From contig NZ_CP012150.1 of assembly GCF_001187505.1 (NCBI RefSeq), forward strand, positions 248,001 to 312,000: 64,000 nt of DNA, written 5' to 3'. The translations under genes were made by a program, and so were the position numbers. Below the pieces are notes generated by a model that was not told where the DNA came from, did no database searches, and saw only the letters and a program-made list of their open reading frames with translations. The DNA is from Mycolicibacterium goodii (GTDB lineage: Bacteria; Actinomycetota; Actinomycetes; Mycobacteriales; Mycobacteriaceae). Positions 16,668-25,175 of this stretch are shown in pieces (within the stretch, counting starts at the first letter, position 1; every line of letters starts with the position of its first letter).

Positions 16668-17664
16668 CCGCACCGGCGAACACCGCGGGCAGTGCGGCCG
16701 ACACCGGGACGATGCAGGCCCGTACCGGCCGGATCGCACTGCCGTGCAACAACGCCGCGGTGAGCCACCGGTAACGTCGTGTCATGGCGCGCCACCGGCG
16801 GTCGTAGTCGTCGGGCCGGTCGGCGCGCACACAGTTCACCAGCAGTTCGGCGCCACCGAACGCCAGGCCCATGCCTTCGCCGGTGAGCGCGTCGATGTAG
16901 CCGGCGGCGTCGCCGACCAGCAGCACCCGGCCCGCGACGCGTCCGCGCACCTTCTGCAGCAGCGGCCCCGCCGCGCGGTCGCGCCCGTGCGGCAGCCCGT
17001 CGAGGCGCGCGGCCAGGTCGGGAAACTGCGCGAGGTGTTCGGTGAAACTGCCACGCGCCGAGGTGAGTATCGCGACGCCGACGCAGTCCTCGCCCACCGG
17101 CGTCACGTACGCCTCGGCGTCGTGCGCCCAGTACACCTCGACGAACTCCGACCACGGCGCGATCCGGACGTGCCGCCGGATCCCCCAGCGGCGCCGCGGC
17201 GGCTCGTCGTGGGCCAGGCCCAATGAGCGTCGGATCGGTGAGTGCAGGCCATCGGCCGCCGCCAGGTAGCGCGCCCGAAAGCCCGCCGCGCACACCGATG
17301 TCGCGTTCTGGATGATGGTGTCGACCTGCCCCTGCACCACCCGCACCCCGGCGTCGGCGGCGGCGTCGGCCAGCGCGGTGTGCAGCACGGTGCGGCGGAC
17401 CCCGAGCCCGCTGCCGTCGCGGAATCTCGCCTCGGCGGTGTGCCGCCCGTCGAGGTAGCGGATGCCGCGGAACGGGTGGCCGTCGGGATGGACGCCGAGG
17501 CGGTCCAGCTGCCGCACGGCGTGCGGCATGAGGCCCTCGCCGCACGCCTTGTCGATGGGGCCGGGCCGCGGTTCGACGACGACCGTTTCGAGTCCGGCTC
17601 GTGCGGCGTACACCGCGGTCGCCAGCCCGGCCGGGCCGCCGCCCGCCACCAGCAGATCAATCAT
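16648..17664 (-). CDS. FAD-dependent oxidoreductase, geranylgeranyl-reductase/PHBH-like
   Basis: A 338-residue flavoprotein. The N-terminal FAD motif is LVAGGGPAGLATAVYAARAG, with VVEPRPGPIDKACGEGLMP after it, as in geranylgeranyl reductase and aromatic hydroxylase relatives. The second FAD motif is VLLVGDAAGYIDALTGEGM. Its ATG overlaps the stop of the methyltransferase gene (ATGA), and both follow the type III polyketide synthase gene. In mycobacteria such an operon has been linked to alkyl-benzoquinone (polyketide quinone) formation. The oxidoreductase would then hydroxylate or oxidise the resorcinol ring to a quinone; this role is inferred from context. A longer upstream frame to 18084 is a shadow. 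Confidence 0.83.
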   Translation of the reverse strand: MIDLLVAGGGPAGLATAVYAARAGLETVVVEPRPGPIDKACGEGLMPHAVRQLDRLGVHPDGHPFRGIRYLDGRHTAEARFRDGSGLGVRRTVLHTALADAAADAGVRVVQGQVDTIIQNATSVCAAGFRARYLAAADGLHSPIRRSLGLAHDEPPRRRWGIRRHVRIAPWSEFVEVYWAHDAEAYVTPVGEDCVGVAILTSARGSFTEHLAQFPDLAARLDGLPHGRDRAAGPLLQKVRGRVAGRVLLVGDAAGYIDALTGEGMGLAFGGAELLVNCVRADRPDDYDRRWRAMTRRYRWLTAALLHGSAIRPVRACIVPVSAALPAVFAGAVNALGE

Positions 17665-18164
17665 CTCAGGCTGCGCAGCGCGTCGTTCTCGACTCGGATG
17701 CGGGTCCGCAGCAGCAGCGCGTTGGCGACCGTGAACACCAGCGCGGTACGCCACGCGCCGCCGACGAGGGGCAGCGCCACGCCCTCGGCCACCACGGCGA
17801 CATAGTTCGGGTGCGGTATCAGCCGGTACGGGCCCGCCACCACCCGCATCGCGCCGGGCACCACGACGACGCGGGTGTTCCACTGCGGCCCCAGCGTGGT
17901 GATGCACCACCAGCGCAACAACTGCGCCGCGAGCGTCACCGCGAGCATCGGCCCGCCGAGCGCCGGGGTGAACCGGCGTCGGCGGGACTCCAGGGCAGCA
18001 CCTGCGAGCAGACCCGTGTGCAGGGCGACCATCACCGGGTAGTGCCCGGCGCCGAACTCCTTGCCGCCGTTGGCCTTGCTCCACTCGAGATTGCGTTTGG
18101 CGACCACGAGTTCGGCCAGCCGCTCGGCGGCCACCGCGGCGATGAGCGCCGGATAGAACCTCAT
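17661..18164 (-). CDS. isoprenylcysteine carboxyl methyltransferase-family membrane protein
   Basis: A 167-residue membrane protein of the ICMT/PEMT type. It has hydrophobic helices and the conserved C-terminal S-adenosylmethionine region RVVAGPYRLIPHPNYVAV followed by E (residues ~115-137), plus the RNLEWSKANGG-like loop found in actinobacterial homologues next to type III PKS genes. It probably O- or C-methylates the alkylresorcinol or quinone product at the membrane. ATG 18164 overlaps the PKS stop by one base (TGATG) and is preferred over the GTG at 18173. The downstream flavoprotein start overlaps its stop (ATGA), so the three genes are tightly coupled. Confidence 0.8.
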   Translation of the reverse strand: MRFYPALIAAVAAERLAELVVAKRNLEWSKANGGKEFGAGHYPVMVALHTGLLAGAALESRRRRFTPALGGPMLAVTLAAQLLRWWCITTLGPQWNTRVVVVPGAMRVVAGPYRLIPHPNYVAVVAEGVALPLVGGAWRTALVFTVANALLLRTRIRVENDALRSLR

Positions 18165-19252
18165 CAGCGCCACCGCAGCAGGACGAGTTCGGAGCAGAAC
18201 CCGGGCCCCATCGCCATCAGCACTCCCGGGGTTCCCGCGGGTGGCCGCTTGCGGATCGTGTCGCGCAGCACGTGCAGCACCGACGACGACGAGAGATTGC
18301 CCACCTCCGACAGTGACTGCCAGGTGAGATCGAGTGCGTCGGCGGGCAGATGCAGTGTCTCGATGATCGCCTCGATCACCTTGGGCCCGCCGGGGTGACT
18401 CACCCAGGCGCTGACATCGTCGACGGTCAGCCCGTGTTCACCGAGGAACCCGGTGACGTCCGCACCCAGGTAGCGACCCACGAAACCGGGCACCTCGGCG
18501 CTCAGGACGATCTCGAATCCCTTGCTGCCGATGTCCCATCCCATCGCGTGCAGCGAGTCCGGGTACAGGTGGCTGCGGGAGTCCAGGACGTCGGGACCGA
18601 CGGGGTCGAGTTGTTCGGCACGCTCGGCGCCCACCGCGACCACCGCCGATGCGCCGTCGCCGAACAGGGCCCCGGCCACCAGGGTCGGCATCGACGGGGT
18701 GTGTTTGTGGGTCAGCGAGCACAGTTCGACCGACACCAGCACCGCCACCTGGTCCGGGGCGCCGCGCAGGTAGTCGTTGAGTCGCGCAATCCCGGCCGCG
18801 CCCGCGACGCAGCCGAGGCCGAAGATCGGCACGCGTCGCACATCGGGCCGCAGTCCTACGCGTCCGGCGATCCTGGCGTCCAGCGACGGGACGACCGCGC
18901 CGGTGACGGTGGTGGTGATGATCAGGTCGACGTCCTCGGGCCGCAGGCCCGCCTCGTCGAGCGCTCCCGACAATGCGGCGCAGCCCAATTCTGTGGCGTG
19001 TTCGATGAACAGACTGTTGGTGTCGCCGAAATCGTCAAGCGCGGCGTATTCCTCGAGCGGGAGGGTCAGGTAGCGGCTCTTCACTTTTGCGCTTTTGTGC
19101 AGCGACCGGACGACGGGTTCGAATTCGGCGTATCCGGGCAGGTCGAGCAGGGCGTCGGTGACCTGTTCCTGCGTGTAGCGGTGAGGTGGGAGCACGCCGT
19201 GAACGCCCGCGATGGTGCAGGTGCCCGACGACGTCGCAGCGGTGTTTTCCAT
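18164..19252 (-). CDS. type III polyketide synthase (chalcone/stilbene synthase family)
   Basis: A 362-residue homodimeric-type enzyme that extends an acyl-CoA starter with malonyl-CoA. The catalytic triad is complete: Cys148 in [11 protein letters not shown], His286 in SHPGGPKV and Asn319 in [18 protein letters not shown] (residues ~194-203) is the usual CHS loop. It resembles mycobacterial PKS10/PKS11/PKS18-type enzymes, which accept long acyl chains and form alkylpyrones or alkylresorcinols. The ATG at 19252 gives the normal length. The methyltransferase and flavoprotein genes follow with overlaps. In mycobacteria this gene set has been tied to polyketide quinones acting as alternative electron carriers in oxygen-poor biofilms. 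Confidence 0.92.
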   Translation of the reverse strand: MENTAATSSGTCTIAGVHGVLPPHRYTQEQVTDALLDLPGYAEFEPVVRSLHKSAKVKSRYLTLPLEEYAALDDFGDTNSLFIEHATELGCAALSGALDEAGLRPEDVDLIITTTVTGAVVPSLDARIAGRVGLRPDVRRVPIFGLGCVAGAAGIARLNDYLRGAPDQVAVLVSVELCSLTHKHTPSMPTLVAGALFGDGASAVVAVGAERAEQLDPVGPDVLDSRSHLYPDSLHAMGWDIGSKGFEIVLSAEVPGFVGRYLGADVTGFLGEHGLTVDDVSAWVSHPGGPKVIEAIIETLHLPADALDLTWQSLSEVGNLSSSSVLHVLRDTIRKRPPAGTPGVLMAMGPGFCSELVLLRWR

Positions 19253-19323
19253 ACCGATAACACGCGTCGCCGCGCACCGCGGTTCAATGTCGAACTGCCA
19301 ATCGGCTGTCAAGAATTGGTGTG

Positions 19324-20792
19324 TCAGCCGCGTTTTCGCTGGGCCCGCGCCGGGACCCCGTTGGGCCCGTCGGTGGACAGCGCATAGGTGCCGACGGCGA
19401 AACCGACGGCGGGTCCCATCACCGACAGCGCGTGGGCGTCGACGTTGTCGATGTTGTCGCGTCGGGTGTGATAGTTCGGGTCGAACGGCACCCCGGCCTT
19501 GCCGCCCCACAACCGCGCCTGCACCTCGGTCTTGCGCTGCGACGCCCCGGTGGTGGCGCCGCCGATCGGGACACCGGCGTTCATGAACGCGCTGTAATCG
19601 GTGGAGGCGCCCAACGGCATGTCCGCGGGTCGCACGCCCTGCAGGTTCAGGAACCCGGCGAGGGTGCGCTCGATGCCTGCCGAGCCGTCCGGCACCGGCT
19701 TCGGGTCACCGGCCTGCGCGGACTGATCGCCGTCGTAGGTGAAGAACCCGGTGTTGGTCGATCCGAGCATGTCGAAGTTCAGGTACAGCGCCAGTTCGTC
19801 GAGCTGTTCCGGTGACAGATTCCGGATGTACTGCGAGGAGCCCTCCAGGCCGGTTTCCTCGGCACCCCAGAACGCGAACCGCACGGCGTTGTTGATCGCC
19901 GGTGAACCGCCGAGCTGCAGCGCGGTCTCCAGGACCGCGGCCACGCCGGATCCGTTGTCGTTGATGCCCGGTCCTGCGGCGATGCTGTCCAGGTGCGCGC
20001 CCACCATCACCACATTGTCGGTGGCACCGGTTTTCGCTGGGCCAACAGGTTCCGCGATTTCTCCATCTGTGCCTTGTTGTCCAGCACCAGGCGCACCGGC
20101 CGGGTGGTGCGCCGCAGCGCGGCGTCGACGGTCTTGTCGATCACCCCGACCGGAACCTTGAGCTGCCCGTAGTAGCCGGAGGTGAACAGCCCGGCGGGGC
20201 TGGGTCTGCTGGTGCTGACCACCAGCAGACCGACCGCGCCTTTGGCCAGGGCGACGTTCTGCTTCACCACGATCGAGCAGCCGGTGTCGTCGACCACCGA
20301 GATGGCGTCGGTAACGGCGACGCCGTCGTAGTCCGACGCGGCACACCCGGCCGGCTTCCGGGGGCGCAGCGTCGGCGCGTTCAGCCCGCCCGCGGGCGTC
20401 GGCACCAGCAGCGAGGCCTGCTCCACCGAGAACCGTCGGCCGGAGACCGTCAGCGACGGATTCCCGCCGCCGACCGTGCCCAGACGCTCGAACTCGGGGG
20501 TCTGCACATCGAAACCTTTGTCGCGCAGCAACTGCGCCACGTAGTCGACGCTCGCGTCGTACCCCGGTGTGCCCTGGGCGCGGTTGCCGCCGTTGGCGTC
20601 GGCGATCTCCTGGAACTTGCGCAGGTGGCCGAACATGGCGTCGACGGTGATCCGCTGCGCGAGCTCGTGCGGCAGCCCATCCGACGGCGCGGCCGGTTCC
20701 GACGAACAGGACACGGCCGTCACGGCCGTCACGGCCGTCAGCGCCACAGCGGCCACCGCGGCCAGACCGGCGGCCAGCCTGCGCCGGCTCAC
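19324..20792 (-). pseudogene. M28 zinc aminopeptidase lipoprotein with a -1 frameshift
   Basis: The N-terminal half reads in one frame from ATG 20792. It has a lipoprotein signal with lipobox TAVS-C, then a PA-like region ending NLLAQRK. The C-terminal half (from AKTGATDNVVMVGAHLDS) is in another frame, down to 19324. Comparison with the intact neighbour lpqL (RNVIAQTDTG..VVMVGAHLDS) places the loss of one base between 20036 and 20037 (CAG|CGAAAACC). Zinc-site residues remain in the second half: His in GAHLDS, Asp in INDNGSG, Glu in WGAEETG, Asp in FDMLGS, His in NYHTRRD. As written, only a truncated ~262-residue lipoprotein without the peptidase domain would be made. A sequencing error is possible. 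The ATG overlaps the lpqL stop (ATGA). Confidence 0.8.
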
Positions 20793-22282
20793 TGGGGGCG
20801 GATCTGATGGCGGGTGCGGTCCTCGCGGACCGGTATCCCGTTGCGTCCCCGTTGATCCTGCGAGTACAGGCCGACGGTGAAGGCCACGCCCTCACCATGA
20901 ATCTGCAGTGCGTCCCGGTCCACGTGCTCGAGGGTATCGGTGTTCTTGTGATAGTTCGGGTCGAACGGCTCGTCGGCCTTGCCGCCCCACTCCTCGGCTT
21001 CCTCCGCGGACATCTTGTCCTCGGCCCCGGAGAACAACCCGCCGGCCGGGATCCCGGCGAGGGTGAACGCGTCATAGTCCGAACGGCCGTCAAAGCCGGT
21101 GTCCTGCGGCATCTTCCCGGCGTCGGCCAGGTACGCCGCCAGGGTGCGCTCGATGCCGGCCGAGCCTTCGGGCACGCGCGGCACCCGGGGCTCCGGCGGT
21201 GCCGACTGATCGCCGTCGTAGGTGAAGTAGCCGGGGTTCGGCGAACCGAGCATGTCGAAGTTCAGGTACAGCGCGGTGTCTTTGAGCTGCTCTTCGTTCA
21301 GTGATTCGACGTAGTTCGTCGAGCCGAGCAGGCCTTCCTCCTCGGCGCCCCAGAAGCCGAACCGCACCGCATACTTCACGTCGGGGTTGGGGCCGAGTTG
21401 CAGTGCGGTTTCCAGCACCGCGGCCACCCCCGACCCGTTGTCGTTGATGCCGGGACCCTCGGGGACGCTGTCGAGGTGGGCTCCGACCATCACCACATCC
21501 GAGGGTGAGCCAGTGTCGGTCTGGGCGATCACGTTGCGGGTCCGCTCGACCCGCACACCCGCGGCCAGCTTGATGGTGGTCGGGCCCGGGTTGGCCCGCA
21601 GCCGGGCGCCTTCGGCCTTGGTGACGCTGACGACGGGGATCTTGACGTCGGTGCGCCGGCCCAGCGTGCCGCCCATCTCGTCGCCGTCGGTGTTGTTGGC
21701 GACGATCATCGCGACCGCGCCGCGTTCGGCGGCCACGGCCTGCTTGATCGAGAACGCACACGCACCGCGGTCGACGAGCACCACGGCACCGGCCACGGGC
21801 AGTCCGTCATAGTCGCCGGCCTCACAGCCCGGGGTGTCCTCCGCCTTGGCCGCCACCAGCGGACCCGAGACGCCCTCGGTGCCGATGGTGAACTCCAGCG
21901 GTTTGGCGGTGACCGCCTGGCCACCGACCGTCACCTGTGGGTCCTCGGCGAACGGCAGCCGCACCTCGAACTCGGGGGTCTCGACGTCGAACCCCTTCTC
22001 GCGCAGGGCGTCGGCGACATAGTCCACGCTCGCGTCATAGCCCGGAGAGCCCAGCGCGCGGTTGCCGCCGTTGCTGTCGGCGATCTCCTGCAGCTTCTGC
22101 AGGTGGCCCATCATCGCGTCGACCGTGACGCGTTGCCGCAACTGGTTGGCGAGGTCCACGGCCGATGCCGACACACCCTCCGGCGGCGCCGCCGGCTGCA
22201 GTTCGGCCTTCGCGTCACACCCCGCCACTGCCGCGGCCAGCACCACGGTGCCCAGTACGGCCCCCGTCAAACTACGTCGCAT
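20789..22282 (-). CDS. lpqL: lipoprotein aminopeptidase LpqL (M28 family, PA domain)
   Basis: A 497-residue secreted lipoprotein. The signal peptide has lipobox AVAGC (Cys22), followed by an N-terminal M28 segment, a protease-associated insert (~135-225, with FSIKQAVAAERGAVAMIVAN) and the M28 two-zinc core. Visible ligands are His269 (GAHLDS), Asp281 (INDNGSG), Glu314/315 (WGAEEEG), Asp343 (NFDMLGS) and a His in NYHKNTDT near 450. It should remove N-terminal residues from peptides outside the membrane. The position, next to the thi genes in M. tuberculosis (Rv0418), supports the lpqL name; here an IS21 element and other insertions separate them. The downstream frameshifted gene is a tandem paralogue with an overlapping start. 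Confidence 0.9.
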   Translation of the reverse strand: MRRSLTGAVLGTVVLAAAVAGCDAKAELQPAAPPEGVSASAVDLANQLRQRVTVDAMMGHLQKLQEIADSNGGNRALGSPGYDASVDYVADALREKGFDVETPEFEVRLPFAEDPQVTVGGQAVTAKPLEFTIGTEGVSGPLVAAKAEDTPGCEAGDYDGLPVAGAVVLVDRGACAFSIKQAVAAERGAVAMIVANNTDGDEMGGTLGRRTDVKIPVVSVTKAEGARLRANPGPTTIKLAAGVRVERTRNVIAQTDTGSPSDVVMVGAHLDSVPEGPGINDNGSGVAAVLETALQLGPNPDVKYAVRFGFWGAEEEGLLGSTNYVESLNEEQLKDTALYLNFDMLGSPNPGYFTYDGDQSAPPEPRVPRVPEGSAGIERTLAAYLADAGKMPQDTGFDGRSDYDAFTLAGIPAGGLFSGAEDKMSAEEAEEWGGKADEPFDPNYHKNTDTLEHVDRDALQIHGEGVAFTVGLYSQDQRGRNGIPVREDRTRHQIRPQ

Positions 22283-22397
22283 TGCACCTACGGTAGCGGG
22301 TGGTCACTGCGGCCCCGGAGAGGTCGATTGCGTGGCGGGGTACGGCCGATTGGGCGCGGCATCGAAACTTACAACGCAGTCCACGCCTGAGCCGTGC

Positions 22398-22467
22398 TGC
22401 GGCACTGCCCGAGTGACGAGGCTCAGCGAAAGTGCTCAGAGTTGATCGGTGAAGGTGCTCACCTGTG
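22398..22467. repeat. IS21 left terminal repeat region
   Basis: This is an inverted match to 24764-24831. It contains GTGACG..GCTCA, GCGAAAGTGCTCAG and GTGAAGGTGCTCACCTGTG, the multiple transposase-binding repeats usual for IS21 ends. Confidence 0.75.
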
Positions 22468-22475
22468 AGCTGGGT

Positions 22476-23315
22476 TCACTGTAGTGGTTGTCGGGTTCCG
22501 GTGGTTGCTTTGCGGAGGTTCTCGGATCGGGCGTGGTGGTCGCGAAGGCGGTAGGAGTTGCCGTCGAGGTTGAGCACGACTGAGCGGTGCAGGAGCCGGT
22601 CGAGCATCGCGGCGGCCACGGTGGTATCGCCAAGGACCTCACCCCATTCGCCGACGCCTCGATTGGTGGTTATCACGATCGAGGTCTTCATATAGCGTTG
22701 CGCCACAACCTGAAACAACGCCGAGGCAGCCTCGCCGGGCAATGGGAGATAGCCCAGTTCGTCGATCACCAGCAGCGTCGGCCCGGCGTAAAACCGCATG
22801 GTGGTGGCCCAGCGTCCCTCGATCGCCGCGCGGTGACACCGTGCGGCAAGGTCGGCGGCGGTGGTGAAGTAGGTGCGATATCCAGCGTGAGCAGCCGCGC
22901 GGGCCAACCCCACCGACAGATGTGTCTTGCCGACCCCTGGTGGTCCGATGAGCAGCACGTTGGTGGCGGTCTCGAGATAGCGGCAGGTGCCGAGCTCGGC
23001 GATGAGCTTGCGGTCCAGTCCGGGGGCGGCGTCGTAGTCGAAGTCCTCCAGGGAGGCTGGGGTGGGCAGGCAGGCGAACCGCAACCGGCCGGCCAGACGG
23101 CGGGCCTCGGTGGCTTCAACCTCGATCGACAGCAGTTGCTCCAGGGCGGCGGTCATCGAGGTGCCCTCGGCCTGAGCGCGGTCGAGCACCGAGGGCAGCG
23201 CTTCGGCGGCGTCGTGGAGTTTGAGCACGGCCAGATGGCCACGCAGGCGTTGGTAGAGGCTGGCTTGGGCGGCGGTGCTGGGCGTGGGCACCGCATCCGA
23301 AGTAGTGGTGGTCAT
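22476..23315 (-). CDS. istB: IS21 helper ATPase IstB
   Basis: A 279-residue DnaA/DnaC-like AAA+ ATPase that assists transposition by IstA through target DNA remodelling. Walker A is GPPGVGKT (124-131) and Walker B is LLVIDELGYL (Asp185). Downstream sequence YMKTSIVITTNRGVGEW is the sensor region typical of IstB. The length is slightly above the usual 250-265 residues. The ATG overlaps the istA stop (ATGA), the standard IS21 arrangement. It has no defects. Confidence 0.95.
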   Translation of the reverse strand: MTTTTSDAVPTPSTAAQASLYQRLRGHLAVLKLHDAAEALPSVLDRAQAEGTSMTAALEQLLSIEVEATEARRLAGRLRFACLPTPASLEDFDYDAAPGLDRKLIAELGTCRYLETATNVLLIGPPGVGKTHLSVGLARAAAHAGYRTYFTTAADLAARCHRAAIEGRWATTMRFYAGPTLLVIDELGYLPLPGEAASALFQVVAQRYMKTSIVITTNRGVGEWGEVLGDTTVAAAMLDRLLHRSVVLNLDGNSYRLRDHHARSENLRKATTGTRQPLQ

Positions 23316-24679
23316 GACAAGGTGTTCCTTCCGCGGGCGGCGCGTTCGTAGGTGGACAGATCGATCACGGTCGTCGGTGCGCCGAGAGTGTCGACTGTTA
23401 TTGCTGATTCAGGATCAGAGGTGTTGAGCCGCAATACTTCTGCGGCTGCCAACGCAGCTGGCCCGGGTGGGATGCGTTCCTTGCGGCGATGGGCTCGCCC
23501 ACCGGTGGCGGCGGCGGTCATCGCCAGCTGATCCAAGGCGACGACGTGGCCGTGATCGCGGACCATCACCCCGGCGCCGTCGGCGGCCAACCGGTGGCGG
23601 GCGATGGTGATCTGGGAGGCGGTGACGATGTCGATGACGTCAGATCCCAGCACGTGGGTGATGCTGACCGTCGCCGACGCCAACTCCGGGGGCACCGAGT
23701 AGCGGTTACCCCGGTAGGAGACCATGGCCTGCCGTGACACTGTGCGGTCCTCGCTGAGGATCAGCGGATAAGCGACATCGGGCAGCGGCGCCAAGGGCTC
23801 GGTGGCAGCCAGAGCGGCCACCGATAGCTTGCCGTCGTCAGTGGGCCGCAGCCGGGCATCGGCACGGACTCGACAGAAGTCGTCGAGGCGATCTTGGGCC
23901 TGTTCGACCGTGAGGTCATCAGAAAGGTTGCGCCACCACCGCTGGGCGGCAGTGTGATTGGCCTTCTCGACCACACCTTTGCGGTTGCCTCGCTTGGGTG
24001 GGCAGATCGCCACCATCACCCCGTAATGCTTGGCCACCCCGGCGAACGACGCGGTGACCCGGCCCGAGCCAGGATCGCAGACCGTCGCCATGCGATCGAA
24101 GCGCCAGGTGCGGGTCAGTCCACCCAGTTTGCGCGAGATCCGGTCCAGACCGTCCACGAGGTGCGGTTGGGTCATCGCCGGCGCCAACACTGCCCGCCAG
24201 CGACTGGAATACGCCAGCGACCCGACCAGCAGATGCGCCATTGCGCCCCACCCCCATGAGGCGGGTGGGTTGGGCAGATCAAGCCAGTCCCATTGGGTTT
24301 CGTCCCCGGGCGGGTGATCGATGACGGAGTTGGCGCGGTCGGCGGGGTTGGCGCAGTCCGGGCAGTGCGGGCGCAGGTTTCGGGCCCGGATCTGGCGGGT
24401 CAGCGTCGGATACGACATCGCGTAACCCAGGTCTTCGAGTTCGTCGCACAGCGTGCGGGCCCACAGGTGCGGGTCCTCGGTCAATCGGGCGGTGACGTAA
24501 GCGACGAACGGTTCAAACGGATCAACGGCGGCCGGTTTGCGCACGCCCGGGGTGGTGACACCGTTGAGGTAGTTGCGGACCGTTCGGCGGTTCTTGTTCG
24601 TGTGACGGGCAATGGCCGAGATCGACCAGCCTCGTTTACGTAGGGCGTGTATCTCCAAGTCGTCCTCCCATGTGAGCAT
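23312..24679 (-). CDS. istA: IS21 transposase IstA
   Basis: A 455-residue DDE transposase. An N-terminal HTH is seen in LRKRGWSISAIARHTNKNRRTVRNYLNG (residues ~14-41). The integrase core has a first Asp in DETQWDWLDL, a second in the WRFDRMATVCDP region and the Glu in GVVEKANH. It is followed by the basic C-terminal domain of the Mu/IS21 type (VSYRGNRYSVPPELA). It catalyses strand transfer together with IstB. The ATG at 24679 is preceded by the ~85-base leader inside the right terminal repeat region, which probably carries the promoter. No stops or shifts are seen. Confidence 0.93.
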   Translation of the reverse strand: MLTWEDDLEIHALRKRGWSISAIARHTNKNRRTVRNYLNGVTTPGVRKPAAVDPFEPFVAYVTARLTEDPHLWARTLCDELEDLGYAMSYPTLTRQIRARNLRPHCPDCANPADRANSVIDHPPGDETQWDWLDLPNPPASWGWGAMAHLLVGSLAYSSRWRAVLAPAMTQPHLVDGLDRISRKLGGLTRTWRFDRMATVCDPGSGRVTASFAGVAKHYGVMVAICPPKRGNRKGVVEKANHTAAQRWWRNLSDDLTVEQAQDRLDDFCRVRADARLRPTDDGKLSVAALAATEPLAPLPDVAYPLILSEDRTVSRQAMVSYRGNRYSVPPELASATVSITHVLGSDVIDIVTASQITIARHRLAADGAGVMVRDHGHVVALDQLAMTAAATGGRAHRRKERIPPGPAALAAAEVLRLNTSDPESAITVDTLGAPTTVIDLSTYERAARGRNTLS

Positions 24680-24763
24680 GAGAAAGCGGGTCTCCTTCAG
24701 ATAACTGGTGCGTGGTCAGAGACCACCAGCATCGAAGGAGACCCGCCCTCATCGGCGGAGCCA

Positions 24764-24831
24764 CACAGGTGAGCACTTTCGGTGAGCAGAACTGAGCATT
24801 TTCAATGAGCGCCGTCACGAGTGCTGCCGCA
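24764..24831. repeat. IS21 right terminal repeat region
   Basis: Read on the minus strand this matches the left end, with GCTCATTGAAAATGCTCAG and CCGAAAGTGCTCACCTGTG. The outer edge ends TGCCGCA on the plus strand, the complement of the left TGCGGCA. Confidence 0.75.
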
Positions 24832-25175
24832 CCCCACCACCCATTCGGCGGCTGAGCCTCCGCATCGGCCGCGGTGTCGGCGCTGTGCAGCGCCGTCTCC
24901 TGTATGTGATCGGCAAACTCAGCCACTACCGTGAGCTGCAACGGGTTTCGCGCGGAGTCGCACTCAGCAGGGCCGGAAGACCTGCGGGCGCTCAGTCAGG
25001 GCCTGAGAAAGCGGGTCAGTGCCTTCTTTGTTTCTTCACGCGCAGCTCCGGCGTGCCGCCGTTGATCGCGATCCCCCCGCAAGGCGTCGTACCAACGGGT
25101 GGGAACAATTTGCGCTGCCGATAGCGGACGACGAGCGCGAGGGGTCGCCAAGATCCCGAGGACGGTGAAACCCCT
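24832..25175. other. non-coding or decayed stretch between IS21 and lipoprotein gene
   Basis: No convincing gene is seen in these 344 bases. Short minus-strand frames run into the IS right end and one ends at about 25016, but neither has a recognisable domain. The stretch may hold the broken remains of a gene present before the IS insertion. The 13-mer GAGAAAGCGGGTC occurs at 25007-25019 and at 24681-24693 inside the element, probably by chance. Confidence 0.4.

Larger units (their letters stand above)
22398..24831 (-). mobile_element. IS21-family insertion sequence, apparently complete
   Basis: The element is about 2.43 kb and contains overlapping istA and istB reading leftward, flanked by inverted ends that share TGCGGCA at the outer edge and several internal GAAAxTGCTCA-type repeats. 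Both genes are intact, so the element may still be active. Ends are placed where the left and right sequences stop matching in inverted comparison; no clear target duplication was seen, so the outer limits are uncertain by a few bases. It lies upstream of lpqL, whose promoter region is now only ~115 bases, and downstream of the lipoprotein pair. Confidence 0.88.

Noticed and set aside
14891..16774. Plus-strand open frame of 627 codons
   Set aside because: It runs out of frame through the SDR and NCS2 permease genes, has Arg/His-rich composition and no domain.
20712..20738. Mini-satellite or origin-like iterons
   Set aside because: Only three 9-bp copies are present, and they lie inside the signal peptide coding sequence.
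24636..24941. Minus-strand small protein running from the IS right flank into the element
   Set aside because: It begins at TTG, crosses the terminal repeat into the IS21 leader and has no recognisable domain. At most it is a disrupted remnant.
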